A stretch of 14,509 nt of DNA, from contig JACDAG010000493.1 of assembly GCA_013695565.1 (NCBI GenBank), forward strand, positions 1 through 14,509, written 5' to 3'. The notes beneath the pieces are model-generated. The model was not told the origin of the DNA. It saw only the letters and a program-made list of their open reading frames with translations, and ran no database searches. This document shows positions 14,274-14,509 of this stretch, one piece after another. Positions within the stretch are counted from its first letter, which is position 1. Every line of letters begins with the position of its first letter. A program made the translations under genes and the position numbers. The stretch is from Bradyrhizobium sp. Lineage in GTDB: Bacteria; Pseudomonadota; Alphaproteobacteria; Rhizobiales; Xanthobacteraceae.

Positions 14274-14509
14274 TTACTGGTAACTCGCCACAATATCCGA
14301 TACCGCGCGCTCCAGCTGCTGCGCGGTAGCACATTGCCGCACGACGGTGCAGAAGGTCGAATAACGCGGCATTTCAGAGTCACCCCAGCCCCAGGCCATC
14401 CGTCCCTCCGGATTGAGCCACACCAGCCGCTTCGATCGCTCGCCGATGCGGCGCAGGATGTCGGCGCGGGGATCGAGATTGTTGCTGCGGGCATCGCCGA
14501 GGATGATCA
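14274..14509 (-). CDS. C-terminal part of a CoxE-like VWA-domain protein (5' end outside window)
   Basis: The minus-strand frame is open from the window edge to a TAA at 14276-14274 and encodes about 78 residues. IILGDARSNNLDPRADILRR, then KRLVWLNPEGR and WGWGDSEMPRY, is the typical end of CoxE-type von Willebrand factor A proteins, in which the WLNPE strand and GDSEM loop close the VWA fold. These proteins work with MoxR-type AAA+ ATPases in metal-cofactor insertion or enzyme maturation; in many alphaproteobacteria the gene stands beside a MoxR gene, which would lie outside the window to the right. The frame is chosen on this motif content; other minus-strand frames here lack recognisable motifs. 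Confidence 0.85.
   Translation of the reverse strand, partial: IILGDARSNNLDPRADILRRIGERSKRLVWLNPEGRMAWGWGDSEMPRYSTFCTVVRQCATAQQLERAVSDIVASYQ

Noticed and set aside
14162..14494. Minus-strand frame of 110 codons at the right edge
   Set aside because: It overlaps the CoxE-like frame out of phase, is rich in Ser/Arg/Pro and carries no motif.

Overview
The window looks chromosomal, from a GC-rich alphaproteobacterium of the Bradyrhizobium / Rhodopseudomonas type. This is inferred from several features: GC-rich codon use, an acdR-acdS pair, a Bug-type solute-binding protein, a CoxE-type VWA protein, an alphaproteobacterial LexA box (GAAC-N7-GAAC), and palindromic intergenic elements. No rRNA gene, complete tRNA gene, CRISPR array or intact insertion sequence was found.

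Left edge (1-1015). The 3' end of a gene for a very proline-rich protein (3-230) is followed by about 785 bases without a convincing gene. This stretch holds a frameshifted remnant of an IS3-family transposase and, directly upstream of it on the minus strand, the 3' half of a tRNA-Arg(CCG) gene lacking its D-arm and 5' acceptor strand. It also holds a short match to the 3' end of a tRNA-Ser and three perfect 12-bp tandem repeats. It reads as a scarred integration site.

1016-3923 is a plus-strand, probably co-transcribed block of three genes. They encode a small one-TM protein with a QxPWxFFAP motif, a polytopic HTTM-type protein fused to a C-terminal DCC (CxxC) thiol-oxidoreductase domain, and a beta-lactamase-fold serine hydrolase without a signal peptide. 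The first two recall the SdpA/SdpB pair of Gram-positive peptide-toxin systems, and this is the best candidate for an undescribed system here.

3944-6361 is a minus-strand pair: a metallo-beta-lactamase-fold hydrolase followed 6 bp later by a DHA2-type drug exporter. Divergent from it are an MFS permease (6511-7818) and a secreted Bug/TctC solute-binding protein (7980-8972) without its membrane partners.

9172-10434 encodes a secreted trypsin-like (S1C) protease without PDZ domains. A sigma-70-like promoter overlapped by a perfect alphaproteobacterial LexA box lies about 130-170 bases upstream, suggesting DNA-damage control.

10468-12109 is the ACC deaminase locus: an Lrp-type regulator (acdR) divergent from acdS, whose catalytic and substrate-specific residues are intact. 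It degrades the ethylene precursor ACC to ammonia and 2-oxobutyrate, a plant-associated trait. acdS and the convergent recQ (12276-14138) are separated by an elaborate nested palindrome. The window ends inside a CoxE-like VWA gene on the minus strand.
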